Positions 6,701 to 14,598 are shown, numbered from the stretch's first letter. The stretch: 27,214 nucleotides of DNA from an uncultured Sutterella sp. (GCA_905198475.1 CAJKCQ010000029.1:1-27214), one strand, 5' to 3'. Notes: a model not told the origin generated them from the letters alone. Made by a program: numbers and translations.

Positions 6701-7338
6701 CGGGCAGCCCCCGTGCCGGCGAGGAGCCCCGCAACTTCGAGCGCCTTCGCCATCGCGACGGCCGAACGGACTCCGAGCTTCTTCGCGGCGTTCCCGCGGT
6801 GAAGCTTCACGGTGGCGAGCGAAATCGAGAGACGGTCGGCGATCTGCTTGTTGAGGAGCCCCTCGGCGACAAGGCGCGCCACCTCGAGCTCGCGCTCGGT
6901 GAGGCTCGCGGCCTTCTGCGCGAGGTCGCTCTGACCCGCGTCGGCCGCGAGGTCTTCGAAGCTCTTCTTGATCGCGCGCTCGACGGCGGCAATGAGCTGC
7001 TCGGGCGCCGCGGGCTTCACGAGGAAGTCCATCGCGCCGCGGTGCACGGCCTGCATCGCCATCGGGATGTCGCCGTGGGCCGAGAGGAAGATGATCGGCA
7101 GGAGACTGCCGCGCTCCACGAGCTCCTGCTGCAGCTCCATGCCGGTCATGCCGGGCATGCGATGGTCGAGCACGAGGCACCCCGGGCGCCTCGGATCGTC
7201 GAGCTCGAGAAGCGACGCCGCGCTCTGGTAGGCCATCACCTCGAAGCCCGCCATGCGCAGCAGAAAGGCGAGGCTCTTCAACTGTTCCGCGTCGTCGTCG
7301 ACGAGGCGCACAAGCGCCGTTTCCGTGCCGTTCGTCAT
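6697..7338 (-). CDS. FixJ/TtrR-like response regulator (receiver + LuxR-type HTH)
   Basis: This is a DNA-binding response regulator of 213 residues. The receiver domain is at about 8-125, with the acidic pocket DDD (14-16), phosphoacceptor D58 in CLVLDHRMPG, S86 and K108 in FLVKP. A LuxR-type helix-turn-helix is at about 146-205 (SLTERELEVARLVAEGL, then ATVKLHRGNAAKKLGV). The size and fused layout are those of the FixJ/TtrR group. It sits between its cognate kinase, whose stop overlaps its ATG (TGATG at 7336-7340), and the flavoprotein, whose ATG overlaps its stop. All three are therefore translationally coupled, and the regulator probably activates the flavoprotein operon when the kinase senses the terminal electron acceptor. 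The target sites are not known. Confidence 0.9.
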   Translation of the reverse strand: MTNGTETALVRLVDDDAEQLKSLAFLLRMAGFEVMAYQSAASLLELDDPRRPGCLVLDHRMPGMTGMELQQELVERGSLLPIIFLSAHGDIPMAMQAVHRGAMDFLVKPAAPEQLIAAVERAIKKSFEDLAADAGQSDLAQKAASLTERELEVARLVAEGLLNKQIADRLSISLATVKLHRGNAAKKLGVRSAVAMAKALEVAGLLAGTGAAR

Positions 7339-9380
7339 CAGATCTCCTTGGTCCGGTCCGGGGACGGCGCCGAAGCGTCCGCCCCGCCGTCCGCATTCTT
7401 CTTGTCGTTTTCCTCTTCGTCGGGGAGCGCCTCGATCGTCACCTCGGCGCAGATCCCCCGGGTGGGCAGCTGAAGGAAGCGCAGCGCCCCGCCGTGGCGG
7501 TCGGCAATGCCGCGGCAGATCGAGAGCCCGATGCCGAGTCCCTCCTGCTTCACCGAGTCGCCGTACCCCGTAAGGCGCGCGAATCCCTCGGGCGAGAGCT
7601 TCGGGCCGTTGTCCGTCACGTGGAGCACGAAGTTCCCGTCCTCGCGGTTCAGCGACACGCTCACGAACCCGTCGCGCTCTCCGGCGGCCGCGTGCCCCGC
7701 GTTGCGGATGAGGTTGAGGACGAGGAGCTCGAGCTCGAGCTGATCGCCCAAGACCATCGCGGGCCGGTCGTCGGCCGGGTCGGCCGCGAGATATTCGCCC
7801 GGAGCCGTGAGGATCGGCACGCGGCGCGCGTCGTGGCGCTCGACGATCAGCACAGCGCGGCGGATCACCGCCGTCCAGTCGCAGGGCTTCAGGGGTTCGG
7901 TGCTCCGCTTGGCGTAGCCGCGCACGCGGTTCACGATCGAGGTGATGCGGGCGGTCTCCTCGGCCATCGCCTCGAGCGCCCCTTCGGCCATCGCGCGGTC
8001 CGCGTCCGAGGTCGGGCGCCTCGCGTTCCAGAGCTTCAGGCCGCCGATGTAGTTGGAGAGCGAGGAGAGGGGCTGCTTCAGTTCATGCGCGAACATCGAG
8101 CTCATCTGCGAGAGGAGTCCGACGCGCTCAATGGCGGAGAGGCGCTCGCGCGAAACCCTCGCCTCCTCCTCCATCCGGGTCTTTTCGGCGAGCGCCGCCT
8201 CGAGGTCCTTGGTGCGTACGCGCACGAGGTGCCGCGAACGGAGCGCATGGAAGACGACGAACGCGAAGAGCGCGGCGAGCGCGAGGAAGAGTTCGGCGTG
8301 GCGCTTCACGAACCCCTTCACGGTCTGCTCGTCGAGGTACGCATAGAACCCGTAGTGGAGCGCCTGCATGAGGCCCCGCACCTCGGAGAGGTCCACACGG
8401 GTGCCCCAGCGCCAGCCGTCGCGCTCGGGCATGCTGAAGGCGACGGCGGCGACGCGGCGCACGGCGTCGCTCTGCGCCGTCGTGAGGTAGCCGATCGTCC
8501 AGTCGGGAAGCACCGGCGTGCTCGAACGGCAGGGTCCCGCGCCCCCGGGGAGCACCGCCGCCGGCCGGAAGACCGTCGGGTCGATGAAGCCCTCGCGCTC
8601 CATGCGCTCGAGCGTGCAGAGCGAAACGAGGCCCGCGTCGGCGTCGCCCGAGAGCACCGCGTTGAAGACGTCGGGCACGTCGTGCGGGCGCCATTCGCCC
8701 GCGGCGAAGTAGTTTTCCGGATCGAGCCCCTCTTTGATGAGGCGCCCCATGAGCCACTGCCAGGGACCGAAGGAGACGGTGCTCTCCACCGCCACGCGCG
8801 CGCCCTTGAGGCTCGCAAGGCTCCCGAGCTCCCGGCGCTTCGCATCCACGATGAGAAGTCCTCCCGCGGCGGCCGCCGCCCGGCCGCCCGTGAGCGTGCG
8901 TTCGCGCACGGCGAGCGGCACCGCGCCCAGTTCGTCCATGAGCGAGACCATCGTGCCGGAGGTCGCGAGCACGAAGGGAATCTTCTCGGCCTTCACGCTC
9001 TGGGCAAACTCGCGCGAAGGAATGCGCCGCACGAGCACGCGCCGCTCGGGCGAGGCGATTCGGAGCGCCTCCACGAGGGGCATCATCGTGCGCAGATACG
9101 TTTCATTCGTCCCCGTCTCCTCGATCGCGAAGACGAAGTCGCCCGGGTGCGCTGGGACCGTCTTCTCGTCGATCACGAGCTCGTTGGCGAGCACGTCCTC
9201 CTGGTACTGCATCGAGCGCACGTCGGCGAGATTGAAGCTCGCGGCCGAAACGCCGTCAGCGGCGGATGGCTCCGCGGCAAAGAGCGGCGCGCCCGCCGCG
9301 CCGACGAGGAGCGCGAGGACGAACGCACCGAGGGGACGGCCGAGCGTCTTCAGGAACGGGGATGCGGTGCGGAGAGGCAT
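7338..9380 (-). CDS. TtrS-like sensor histidine kinase with periplasmic PhnD-type binding domain
   Basis: This is a membrane sensor of 680 residues from the ATG at 9378-9380. A signal/anchor segment (GAFVLALLVGAAGAPLFAA) is followed by a periplasmic domain of the phosphate/phosphonate-binding (PhnD-like) type, residues about 80-350, which includes LKGARVAVESTVSFGPWQW (191-209). A second membrane helix (about 363-378), a coiled-coil linker (383-420) and the kinase core follow. The H-box is FAHELKQPLSSL with H432; the N-box is NLIRN (556-560); G1 is TDNGP (D590); G2 is GLGIGLS (614-620). Cysteines C255 and C284 in the sensor domain align with a Cys pair in the second sensor of this window. The design matches TtrS, the tetrathionate sensor, but the ligand here is unknown. 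A longer start at 9617 is rejected because the signal peptide begins at the chosen ATG. Confidence 0.88.
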   Translation of the reverse strand: MPLRTASPFLKTLGRPLGAFVLALLVGAAGAPLFAAEPSAADGVSAASFNLADVRSMQYQEDVLANELVIDEKTVPAHPGDFVFAIEETGTNETYLRTMMPLVEALRIASPERRVLVRRIPSREFAQSVKAEKIPFVLATSGTMVSLMDELGAVPLAVRERTLTGGRAAAAAGGLLIVDAKRRELGSLASLKGARVAVESTVSFGPWQWLMGRLIKEGLDPENYFAAGEWRPHDVPDVFNAVLSGDADAGLVSLCTLERMEREGFIDPTVFRPAAVLPGGAGPCRSSTPVLPDWTIGYLTTAQSDAVRRVAAVAFSMPERDGWRWGTRVDLSEVRGLMQALHYGFYAYLDEQTVKGFVKRHAELFLALAALFAFVVFHALRSRHLVRVRTKDLEAALAEKTRMEEEARVSRERLSAIERVGLLSQMSSMFAHELKQPLSSLSNYIGGLKLWNARRPTSDADRAMAEGALEAMAEETARITSIVNRVRGYAKRSTEPLKPCDWTAVIRRAVLIVERHDARRVPILTAPGEYLAADPADDRPAMVLGDQLELELLVLNLIRNAGHAAAGERDGFVSVSLNREDGNFVLHVTDNGPKLSPEGFARLTGYGDSVKQEGLGIGLSICRGIADRHGGALRFLQLPTRGICAEVTIEALPDEEENDKKNADGGADASAPSPDRTKEI

Positions 9381-9588
9381 GAAGGACTGTACGAGTAGCA
9401 GCAAAGTCTCGCAATTGCCGGGAAAGCTTAGCAGAGCGCCGCGGCCGCTATGACGCGAGCGATGCGGCGGGGCTTCAATCCGAGTCCAGACGGCGACCTT
9501 GATGAACGGAAACCGTCCCTTCTCATTTTGCAATGCACAACAAGCCGCCCTTCCTGAAGAACGCGTCTGGTCCGTCTCTGCAAAACTC

Positions 9589-9617
9589 TTAAAAGTGAGT
9601 ACTTGCTCACAATTCAA
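9589..9617 (-). promoter_or_regulatory. Candidate sensor-kinase promoter with palindrome in the spacer
   Basis: On the minus strand TTGAAT (9617-9612) and TTTTAA (9594-9589) are 17 bases apart. The spacer is almost exactly filled by the inverted repeat GTGAGCAAGTACTCAC (9610-9595; 5-base arms GTGAG/CTCAC). The boxes are mediocre matches, but an operator centred in the spacer is a common regulatory layout. It would leave a leader of about 200 bases before the kinase ATG. Confidence 0.3.
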
Positions 9618-9763
9618 ACAAGTTTAGATGGCGACATTGTCTACAACATCCGCCCATCCTCGGACAAATCCTATAACCGTCTGAATTTCCTAGTGCCGCT
9701 ATGGTTTTCCAACCCCGTTCCAGGTGCTTCAACTTTTGCGCTTAACAAATTCCCTGTTGTTGC

Positions 9764-9791
9764 TTGACATTGCCATTAGAATGCGAATTAT
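9764..9791 (+). promoter_or_regulatory. Sigma-70 promoter of the TonB-dependent receptor operon
   Basis: A perfect -35 box TTGACA (9764-9769) is followed after 16 bases by AATTAT (9786-9791), a 4 of 6 match to TATAAT. The -10 box lies inside the predicted Fur box, so bound Fur would block RNA polymerase. Confidence 0.6.
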
Positions 9792-9798
9792 TTTCATT
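9780..9798. promoter_or_regulatory. Fur box
   Basis: AATGCGAATTATTTTCATT is close to the classical 19-base Fur site. Read as the 7-1-7 pattern TGATAAT-N-ATTATCA, the core TGCGAAT-T-ATTTTCA matches 11 of 14 arm positions. It overlaps the -10 box of the receptor promoter, so iron repression of the operon is expected. No database scoring was possible. Confidence 0.65.
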
Positions 9799-9848
9799 AA
9801 CCAAAGATGGCGTCCCGCCTCAACCCTCACCCAACATCGGAGTTCGAA

Positions 9849-11930
9849 ATGGTTCGTCTTAATTCAAGTAAGGCTCTATCATTCCCCCACCAACACCTCA
9901 GGAAGCATACACTGGCCATAGCTGTCATTAGTCTTTTCGCCGGCGTGAATTCTGCCGCCGCAGCCGACGACTCACAACACCAGAGCTACTTGGAAGCCGG
10001 CCCCATCGTCGTGACGGCCACCCGCACGGCTCAGCCGCTCTCGCAGGCCGCAAGCTCGCTCAGTGTGCTCACGGAGCGGGACATTCAGGAAGACCAACCC
10101 GTCACGCTCCCCGAGCTTCTTCTCGACATTCCCAACGTAGACGTTCTCGACTTCAATACGATCGCACCGCGCATCTCCATCCGCGGTTCGAACTCCTCCC
10201 AGATCACCTACTTGATCGACGGGATGCGTCAGGATGATCAAACGCTCGGCGGCAACCGTCCGAGCGGCATCTTCATTGACCCGGAAATCCTCAAACAGAT
10301 TGAAGTCAAGCATGGCGGCGGCAGTGCGCTCTACGGCAATGGCGGCATCGGCGGCACTCTGGCGGTCACCACGATGAACGCCCAGGACTTCCTCGAAGGC
10401 ACCGGCAAAAACTTCGGCGCCAAGGTGAAGGCGGGCTACACCTCAGATAACCTTGAATGGCAGAAGAGCGCCTACGCCTTCGGCCGCTCCGACCGTTGGG
10501 ACATGGTCTTCGGCGTTTCTCGCCGCGATTCTGGAGCCTCCACCAATTCGCAGACCGGCAAGCGTAGCAAGGCCGACATCGATGCTTACAGCACCGCGGC
10601 ATTCGGCAAGGCCTCCTTCATGCCGAACGAGGCCAACGTGCTGAGCCTTTCCTATAACTTCGACCGAGCCAACTCCGAGAGCCACACGTCCTACCGCTAC
10701 GAGCAGCACCGCCTCACCGGCAAGTGGGAGTTCGAGCAGGGCGACTTCTGGAACCTCACCGCCGCGGTTCAGTACGCTCATTCGAAATTCCACTATCTCG
10801 ACCCTGACCCATGGCAGGGCACGAACATGAAGGACAAGTTCGATTCCGTGAGCGGGAACGTCCAGAACACTTCCTACTTCAATGGCTTGGGCCGTCACGC
10901 CGTGACCTACGGCTTCGACTTCTCGAAGACCTCTCAAAGCGGAACCGTTCAGAATCTCCCGACGGGCGCGTGGAATGACGACACGACCCGTCCGGATGCA
11001 GACGGCTTTGACGGCGGCTTCTTCATCGAAGACGAGTACAAGATCAACGGACTCTTCACCGTGGTTCCCGTCGTCCGCTTCAACTACTTCAAGCGCGAGT
11101 CGAACACCGGATTCCCGTCGCTGTCCGATTCGAAGGTGACGCCGGGCATCACCCTCAAGATGACGCCGCATGAATCCCTGCTTGTCTGGGGCTCCGTGCA
11201 CACGGGTTATCGTCCCCCGATGCTCGATGAAATGTATTTCTACAGCACCGACTATTCGCAGAACATTGAAGTCATCAACAACCCGAACCTGAAGCCCGAA
11301 AAGTCGACAAACTACGAAGTCGGCATGAGCGGCGTCTTCGGCGGCCTCCTCGCCGAAAACGATCATCTGACTTGGCGTGTGGCGCTCTTCTACGACGATG
11401 TGAGGGACTACATCTCGGTCCAGGACAACTTCATGGAATGGTGGCAGGGTGGAATGACGGGCCCGATCAAGTATCAGACCGTCAACTACGGCCACGTCGT
11501 CAACAAGGGCGTGGAGTTGTCGGGCACCTATGAGGTTGCCGGTTTCAAGGCCGCGGCTTCCTATGGCTACCTCCATTCCGAAAACAAGGAAACGGGCGAA
11601 AAACTCGGCGGCGTCACGCCGCAGAGCGCCAATCTGAGGCTGAGCTACAAAATCGCCGCCGTCGAACTTGAACCCTGGTACCGCATTCATTGGGCCAAAG
11701 GCGGGGATACCGTCCCTTATCCCTCCTATGCACCCGTGCACCTTGACGACTACACGCTGCACTCCATCGGCGTGACCTGGACGCCGAAGATCCCGAACTT
11801 CTTCAACATCCAGGCGGGGCTGGCCCTCACCAACCTGACGAACGAGAAATATCTGGCTCTCTACGGCATGCGTAACAACAATTCCGGCTACGCCCGAGGG
11901 TTCCGGGCCTGGCTTTCCGCCCAGTTCTAA
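9849..11930 (+). CDS. TonB-dependent outer-membrane receptor (heme/hemoglobin or iron-source type)
   Basis: This is an outer-membrane ligand-gated porin of 693 residues. The signal peptide is 1-39, ending NSAAAAD. A TonB-box-like GPIVVTATRT (51-60) precedes the plug (about 60-175) with ISIRGSNSSQITYLIDGMRQ (109-128), and a beta-barrel follows, ending in an aromatic C-terminus (AWLSAQF) as BAM-dependent barrels do. The barrel carries YRPPMLDEMY (454-463) and NPNL (478-481), the positions of the FRAP and NPNL motifs of heme receptors. The conserved His that normally lies between them is absent, so the ligand may not be free heme. The ATG at 9849 has GGAG 6 bases upstream; an in-frame ATG at 9807 is less likely because it overlaps the promoter region too closely. 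Base composition is lower in GC than its neighbours. Confidence 0.85.
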   Translation: MVRLNSSKALSFPHQHLRKHTLAIAVISLFAGVNSAAAADDSQHQSYLEAGPIVVTATRTAQPLSQAASSLSVLTERDIQEDQPVTLPELLLDIPNVDVLDFNTIAPRISIRGSNSSQITYLIDGMRQDDQTLGGNRPSGIFIDPEILKQIEVKHGGGSALYGNGGIGGTLAVTTMNAQDFLEGTGKNFGAKVKAGYTSDNLEWQKSAYAFGRSDRWDMVFGVSRRDSGASTNSQTGKRSKADIDAYSTAAFGKASFMPNEANVLSLSYNFDRANSESHTSYRYEQHRLTGKWEFEQGDFWNLTAAVQYAHSKFHYLDPDPWQGTNMKDKFDSVSGNVQNTSYFNGLGRHAVTYGFDFSKTSQSGTVQNLPTGAWNDDTTRPDADGFDGGFFIEDEYKINGLFTVVPVVRFNYFKRESNTGFPSLSDSKVTPGITLKMTPHESLLVWGSVHTGYRPPMLDEMYFYSTDYSQNIEVINNPNLKPEKSTNYEVGMSGVFGGLLAENDHLTWRVALFYDDVRDYISVQDNFMEWWQGGMTGPIKYQTVNYGHVVNKGVELSGTYEVAGFKAAASYGYLHSENKETGEKLGGVTPQSANLRLSYKIAAVELEPWYRIHWAKGGDTVPYPSYAPVHLDDYTLHSIGVTWTPKIPNFFNIQAGLALTNLTNEKYLALYGMRNNNSGYARGFRAWLSAQF

Positions 11931-11947
11931 GTCCTCCTTGGCCCACC

Positions 11948-11977
11948 CCGAAGGCGGCCTCCCTTGGCCGCCTTCGG
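11948..11977 (+). terminator. Strong stem-loop between receptor and ABC transporter genes
   Basis: CCGAAGGCGGCC (11948-11959) pairs perfectly with GGCCGCCTTCGG (11966-11977) around a 6-base loop, 17 bases after the receptor stop. The downstream sequence TCTCTCC is pyrimidine-rich but has no T-run. It is probably a partial terminator or an mRNA-stabilising hairpin that sets receptor output above that of the two downstream genes. Confidence 0.55.
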
Positions 11978-11998
11978 TCTCTCCACCTTCTCCTCGGC

Positions 11999-13714
11999 AT
12001 GCCCCACAACTCCGGCCCGAGCGGCCTGCGCCGTCTGCTCACGCAGTACCTCTTCTCCCGCGACCGCTGGCGGTTGTGGGCGCTCTTCGCGGTCGTCCTC
12101 GCCGCGTACGCCTTAAACATCAAGCTCGCCGTCCTTTACAACGATTGGAACGGGCGCTTCTTCGACGCTCTCCAGGCCGTCAACCGCGAGGCGATCTTCC
12201 GCGAGCTCTTCTACTTCATCGGCCTCGCGGCCGTGATCATCGTGCTCCTCGTCTGGGCGGGCTACGTGAAGGACCGTCTGGCGCTCGCACTCCGGCGCGA
12301 CCTCACGCAGATCTTCTTCAGTCGCTGGCTCTCTCCGGGGAGCGCGCACTACCTGCTGCGCGAGAGCGGGCATGAACCCGACAACCCCGATCAGCGCGTG
12401 ACCGAGGACGTGCGGCAGCTCGTCAATCTCTCCGTGAACCTCTCGGTGAGCTTCTACGACGCGATGCTCACGATCGGGAGCTTCTCGGTGATCCTCTGGC
12501 AGCTCTCGGGCTCGGCCGAGGTCTTCGGCGTCACGATCCCGGGCTACATGTTCTGGGTCTGCATCCTCTACACGCTCTTCGCCACGTGGGTGACGCACCT
12601 CATCGGGCGGAAGCTCAAGGGCCTCAACATCAACGCCCAACACATGGAGGCGAACCTCCGCGCGGCCCTGATGGAGAAGCGCCGTCACGCCGACGCAATC
12701 GCGGGTGCGGGAGCCGAAGCGGTCGAGGAGGCGAGTCTCGTCGAACGCTTCCGACAGCTCCTCTCGGTCCTCATCGCCCTCGTGAAGCGAAAGCGCGACC
12801 TCGACCTCTTCACGGTCGGCGTCGGCCAGTTCACCCACCTCGCGCCCATCTTCTTCGCGCTCCCGAGCTTCTTCGCGGGCGTAATCCAACTGGGCGGCCT
12901 CATGCAGATCCGCGGAGCCTTCAACGACGTCGCGCGCTCGCTCTCCTGGATCATCATGTCCTACGACGACCTCGCGGCGCTGGCGGCCGCCTACGAACGA
13001 CTCAGGCGCCTCGAAGAGGGGCTCGCGCAGGCGGACCGCGAGCGCGAAGCCATCGCCTCGCGCCGGCGCGAAGCGCCCGAACCCGGGCTCTCGGCAGCAC
13101 TCGAAGTTCTTGTTCCGATGGGCGGCGCCGTGAACCGCGTCCCGGCGAAGTTCGACCTGCTGCCGGGGACCTTCACGATCGTCTCGGGGCCCTCCGGCGT
13201 CGGCAAGTCCACGCTCCTCAAGGTCCTCTCGGGCTTTTCGGGGAGCTACGAAGGCGACGTCGCCGAACGCGGCTCGATCTTCTGGATGCCGCAGCAGCCC
13301 TATCTCCCGAAGGGTGAGCTCCTTGCGGCCCTCGCCTACCCGAAGGACGCCGGGACGCTCCCGGACTCGAAGGCCCGGGAGCTTCTCTGCGCCGCGCACC
13401 TCGAACACCTCGCGGCGAAGCTCCACGACTCGGGCGACTGGCAGCAGCTCCTATCAGGGGGCGAGCAGCAGCGGCTCTCGCTCCTGCGCGCCATCGTGAC
13501 CGCTCCGGACGTGCTCCTTCTCGACGAAATGACGAGCGGGCTCGATCCCGCGAACGCCCGCTGGATGATCAAACTATTGAAGACGCGGCTGCCGCGGACG
13601 GCGATCCTCCTCGTCACCCATCAACAATCCCTTTGGCCGCTTGCGGACCAAGTCATCCACCTCCACCAAGGACCAGAACATGGGCAATCCCTTCATCCCG
13701 CTCCCCCGGTGTGA
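11999..13714 (+). CDS. ABC transporter permease-ATPase, YddA/FusD/SbmA-BacA-like
   Basis: This half-transporter of 571 residues has an N-terminal membrane domain of the ABC_membrane_2 type (about 20-340, roughly six helices). The diagnostic NPDQRVTEDVRQL motif follows the second helix, and a C-terminal ATPase is fused: Walker A GPSGVGKST (397-405), signature LSGGEQQ (485-491), Walker B VLLLDEM and a switch His in LVTHQQ. It is expected to dimerise in the inner membrane. Known relatives are E. coli YddA, ferredoxin-system FusD and mycobacterial Rv1819c, which imports vitamin B12. It follows a Fur-controlled TonB-dependent receptor, as YddA pairs with YddB and FusD with FusA, so it probably moves a receptor-delivered cargo inward. 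There is no clear Shine-Dalgarno sequence before ATG 11999. Its 3' end overlaps the next gene. Confidence 0.85.
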   Translation: MPHNSGPSGLRRLLTQYLFSRDRWRLWALFAVVLAAYALNIKLAVLYNDWNGRFFDALQAVNREAIFRELFYFIGLAAVIIVLLVWAGYVKDRLALALRRDLTQIFFSRWLSPGSAHYLLRESGHEPDNPDQRVTEDVRQLVNLSVNLSVSFYDAMLTIGSFSVILWQLSGSAEVFGVTIPGYMFWVCILYTLFATWVTHLIGRKLKGLNINAQHMEANLRAALMEKRRHADAIAGAGAEAVEEASLVERFRQLLSVLIALVKRKRDLDLFTVGVGQFTHLAPIFFALPSFFAGVIQLGGLMQIRGAFNDVARSLSWIIMSYDDLAALAAAYERLRRLEEGLAQADREREAIASRRREAPEPGLSAALEVLVPMGGAVNRVPAKFDLLPGTFTIVSGPSGVGKSTLLKVLSGFSGSYEGDVAERGSIFWMPQQPYLPKGELLAALAYPKDAGTLPDSKARELLCAAHLEHLAAKLHDSGDWQQLLSGGEQQRLSLLRAIVTAPDVLLLDEMTSGLDPANARWMIKLLKTRLPRTAILLVTHQQSLWPLADQVIHLHQGPEHGQSLHPAPPV

Positions 13715-14543
13715 AAACATCATCATCGTCGGCGACTCCGCCACCGAATACCTCGGCGCGCTCCGGATCTACGGCCGAGGCCTCATCGGCGGGGAGGTCC
13801 CCTCGATGGAGCTTCTGCACCCGATGGAGAAGCACCTCGAGTGCGTCGCGTGTTTTCTCAACGACCCGTCGCAGGTGCTCATGCCGGCGGTGCGGCGCAT
13901 GAAGGCCGACTGCGTCGTGCTCGAAGAAAACGACACGCCGGACTTCAACCCGGCGGTTGCGCGCGAGGTCTTGGAGAAGGAAGGCGTTTCGGTCAAGATC
14001 GTCGACGTGCGCGGCACGCCCGAAGAGGTGCTCCGGCGCGCCGGGCGGCTCTTCGGCGAGGAGAAGCAGGCCGAGCGCGTGATCCGGGAGCGCACGGAGC
14101 GCCTCGCCGCCCTCGAAGAGGTCGTCAGGACCATCCGCCGCGGCCAGAAGGCGGTGATCCTCCTCGCGATCCGCAGCCCCATCCGGCACGAGAGCTACGT
14201 CTTCCGGGTTTCGGAGCGCGGCGCGCTTTCGGCGCTCCTCACAGAGACGTTCGGCGTCGAGAACCTCAACGTCCGCCCTGACGCCGAGGAGCGCATTCCC
14301 GGCATCCAGGATCTCGACGACCTCTCGGACCTCTTCGCGAAGAACCCCGACCTCATCGTCTGCACGGGCGACGCCGCGGCCTGCGGACAACAGATCGCCC
14401 GCTTCCTCAAGGCGCATCCGAGGTTCGCCGCCGTGCCGGCCGTATCGAAGGGCCGCATCTACGGCGCGCCCTACTACTGCAGGCCGCTCGACTGGAAGCG
14501 CCACGAGATTCTCGAGGCATGGGCGGACGTGCTCGCAGAATAA
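13680..14543 (+). CDS. Periplasmic-binding-protein-like (PF01497-type) protein without signal peptide
   Basis: The protein has 287 residues and resembles the iron-siderophore/heme/B12 class III binding proteins (FecB/BtuF/HmuT type). It starts RCENIIIVGDSATEYLGAL, equivalent to the usual strand plus PSATE motif. A central helix (about 133-155, RERTERLAALEEVVRTIRRG) links two lobes, and the end GRIYGAPYYCRPLDWKRHE matches the family's C-terminal G-x-V/I-Y...W segment. There is no signal peptide or lipobox: the start codon at 13680, with AAGGA 7 bases before it, already enters the first strand of the domain, and upstream sequence is the ABC gene, which it overlaps by 35 bases. It is therefore probably cytoplasmic, which is odd for this fold. 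It is translationally coupled to the FusD/YddA-like transporter and may receive the imported ligand. The ligand is unknown. Confidence 0.7.
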   Translation: MGNPFIPLPRCENIIIVGDSATEYLGALRIYGRGLIGGEVPSMELLHPMEKHLECVACFLNDPSQVLMPAVRRMKADCVVLEENDTPDFNPAVAREVLEKEGVSVKIVDVRGTPEEVLRRAGRLFGEEKQAERVIRERTERLAALEEVVRTIRRGQKAVILLAIRSPIRHESYVFRVSERGALSALLTETFGVENLNVRPDAEERIPGIQDLDDLSDLFAKNPDLIVCTGDAAACGQQIARFLKAHPRFAAVPAVSKGRIYGAPYYCRPLDWKRHEILEAWADVLAE

Positions 14544-14598
14544 GCCGCCCTTTGAAGGCACTCCGGCCGGCCGTCTGCAGCTCAAGCGGATTGAGCGC

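Larger units (their letters stand above)
9381..9848. other. Divergent regulatory region between sensor kinase and TonB-dependent receptor
   Basis: These 468 bases hold no gene. They are clearly more AT-rich than the flanking genes from about 9500 onward. They contain the candidate kinase promoter with its palindrome (9589-9617), the Fur-box promoter of the receptor (9764-9798), and the receptor ribosome binding site GGAG (9839-9842). The stretch 9620-9760 shows no feature that I can name. Confidence 0.6.

Noticed and set aside
6701..7396. N-terminal extension of the flavoprotein frame
   Set aside because: It overlaps the response regulator and reads as Arg-rich noise; the signal peptide starts at 6700.
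9381..9617. Longer start of the first sensor kinase
   Set aside because: The added residues are not a signal sequence, and the natural signal peptide follows the ATG at 9380.
9807..9848. Upstream ATG for the TonB-dependent receptor
   Set aside because: It lies only about 15 bases after the -10 box and lacks a ribosome binding site, whereas ATG 9849 has GGAG and a normal signal peptide.
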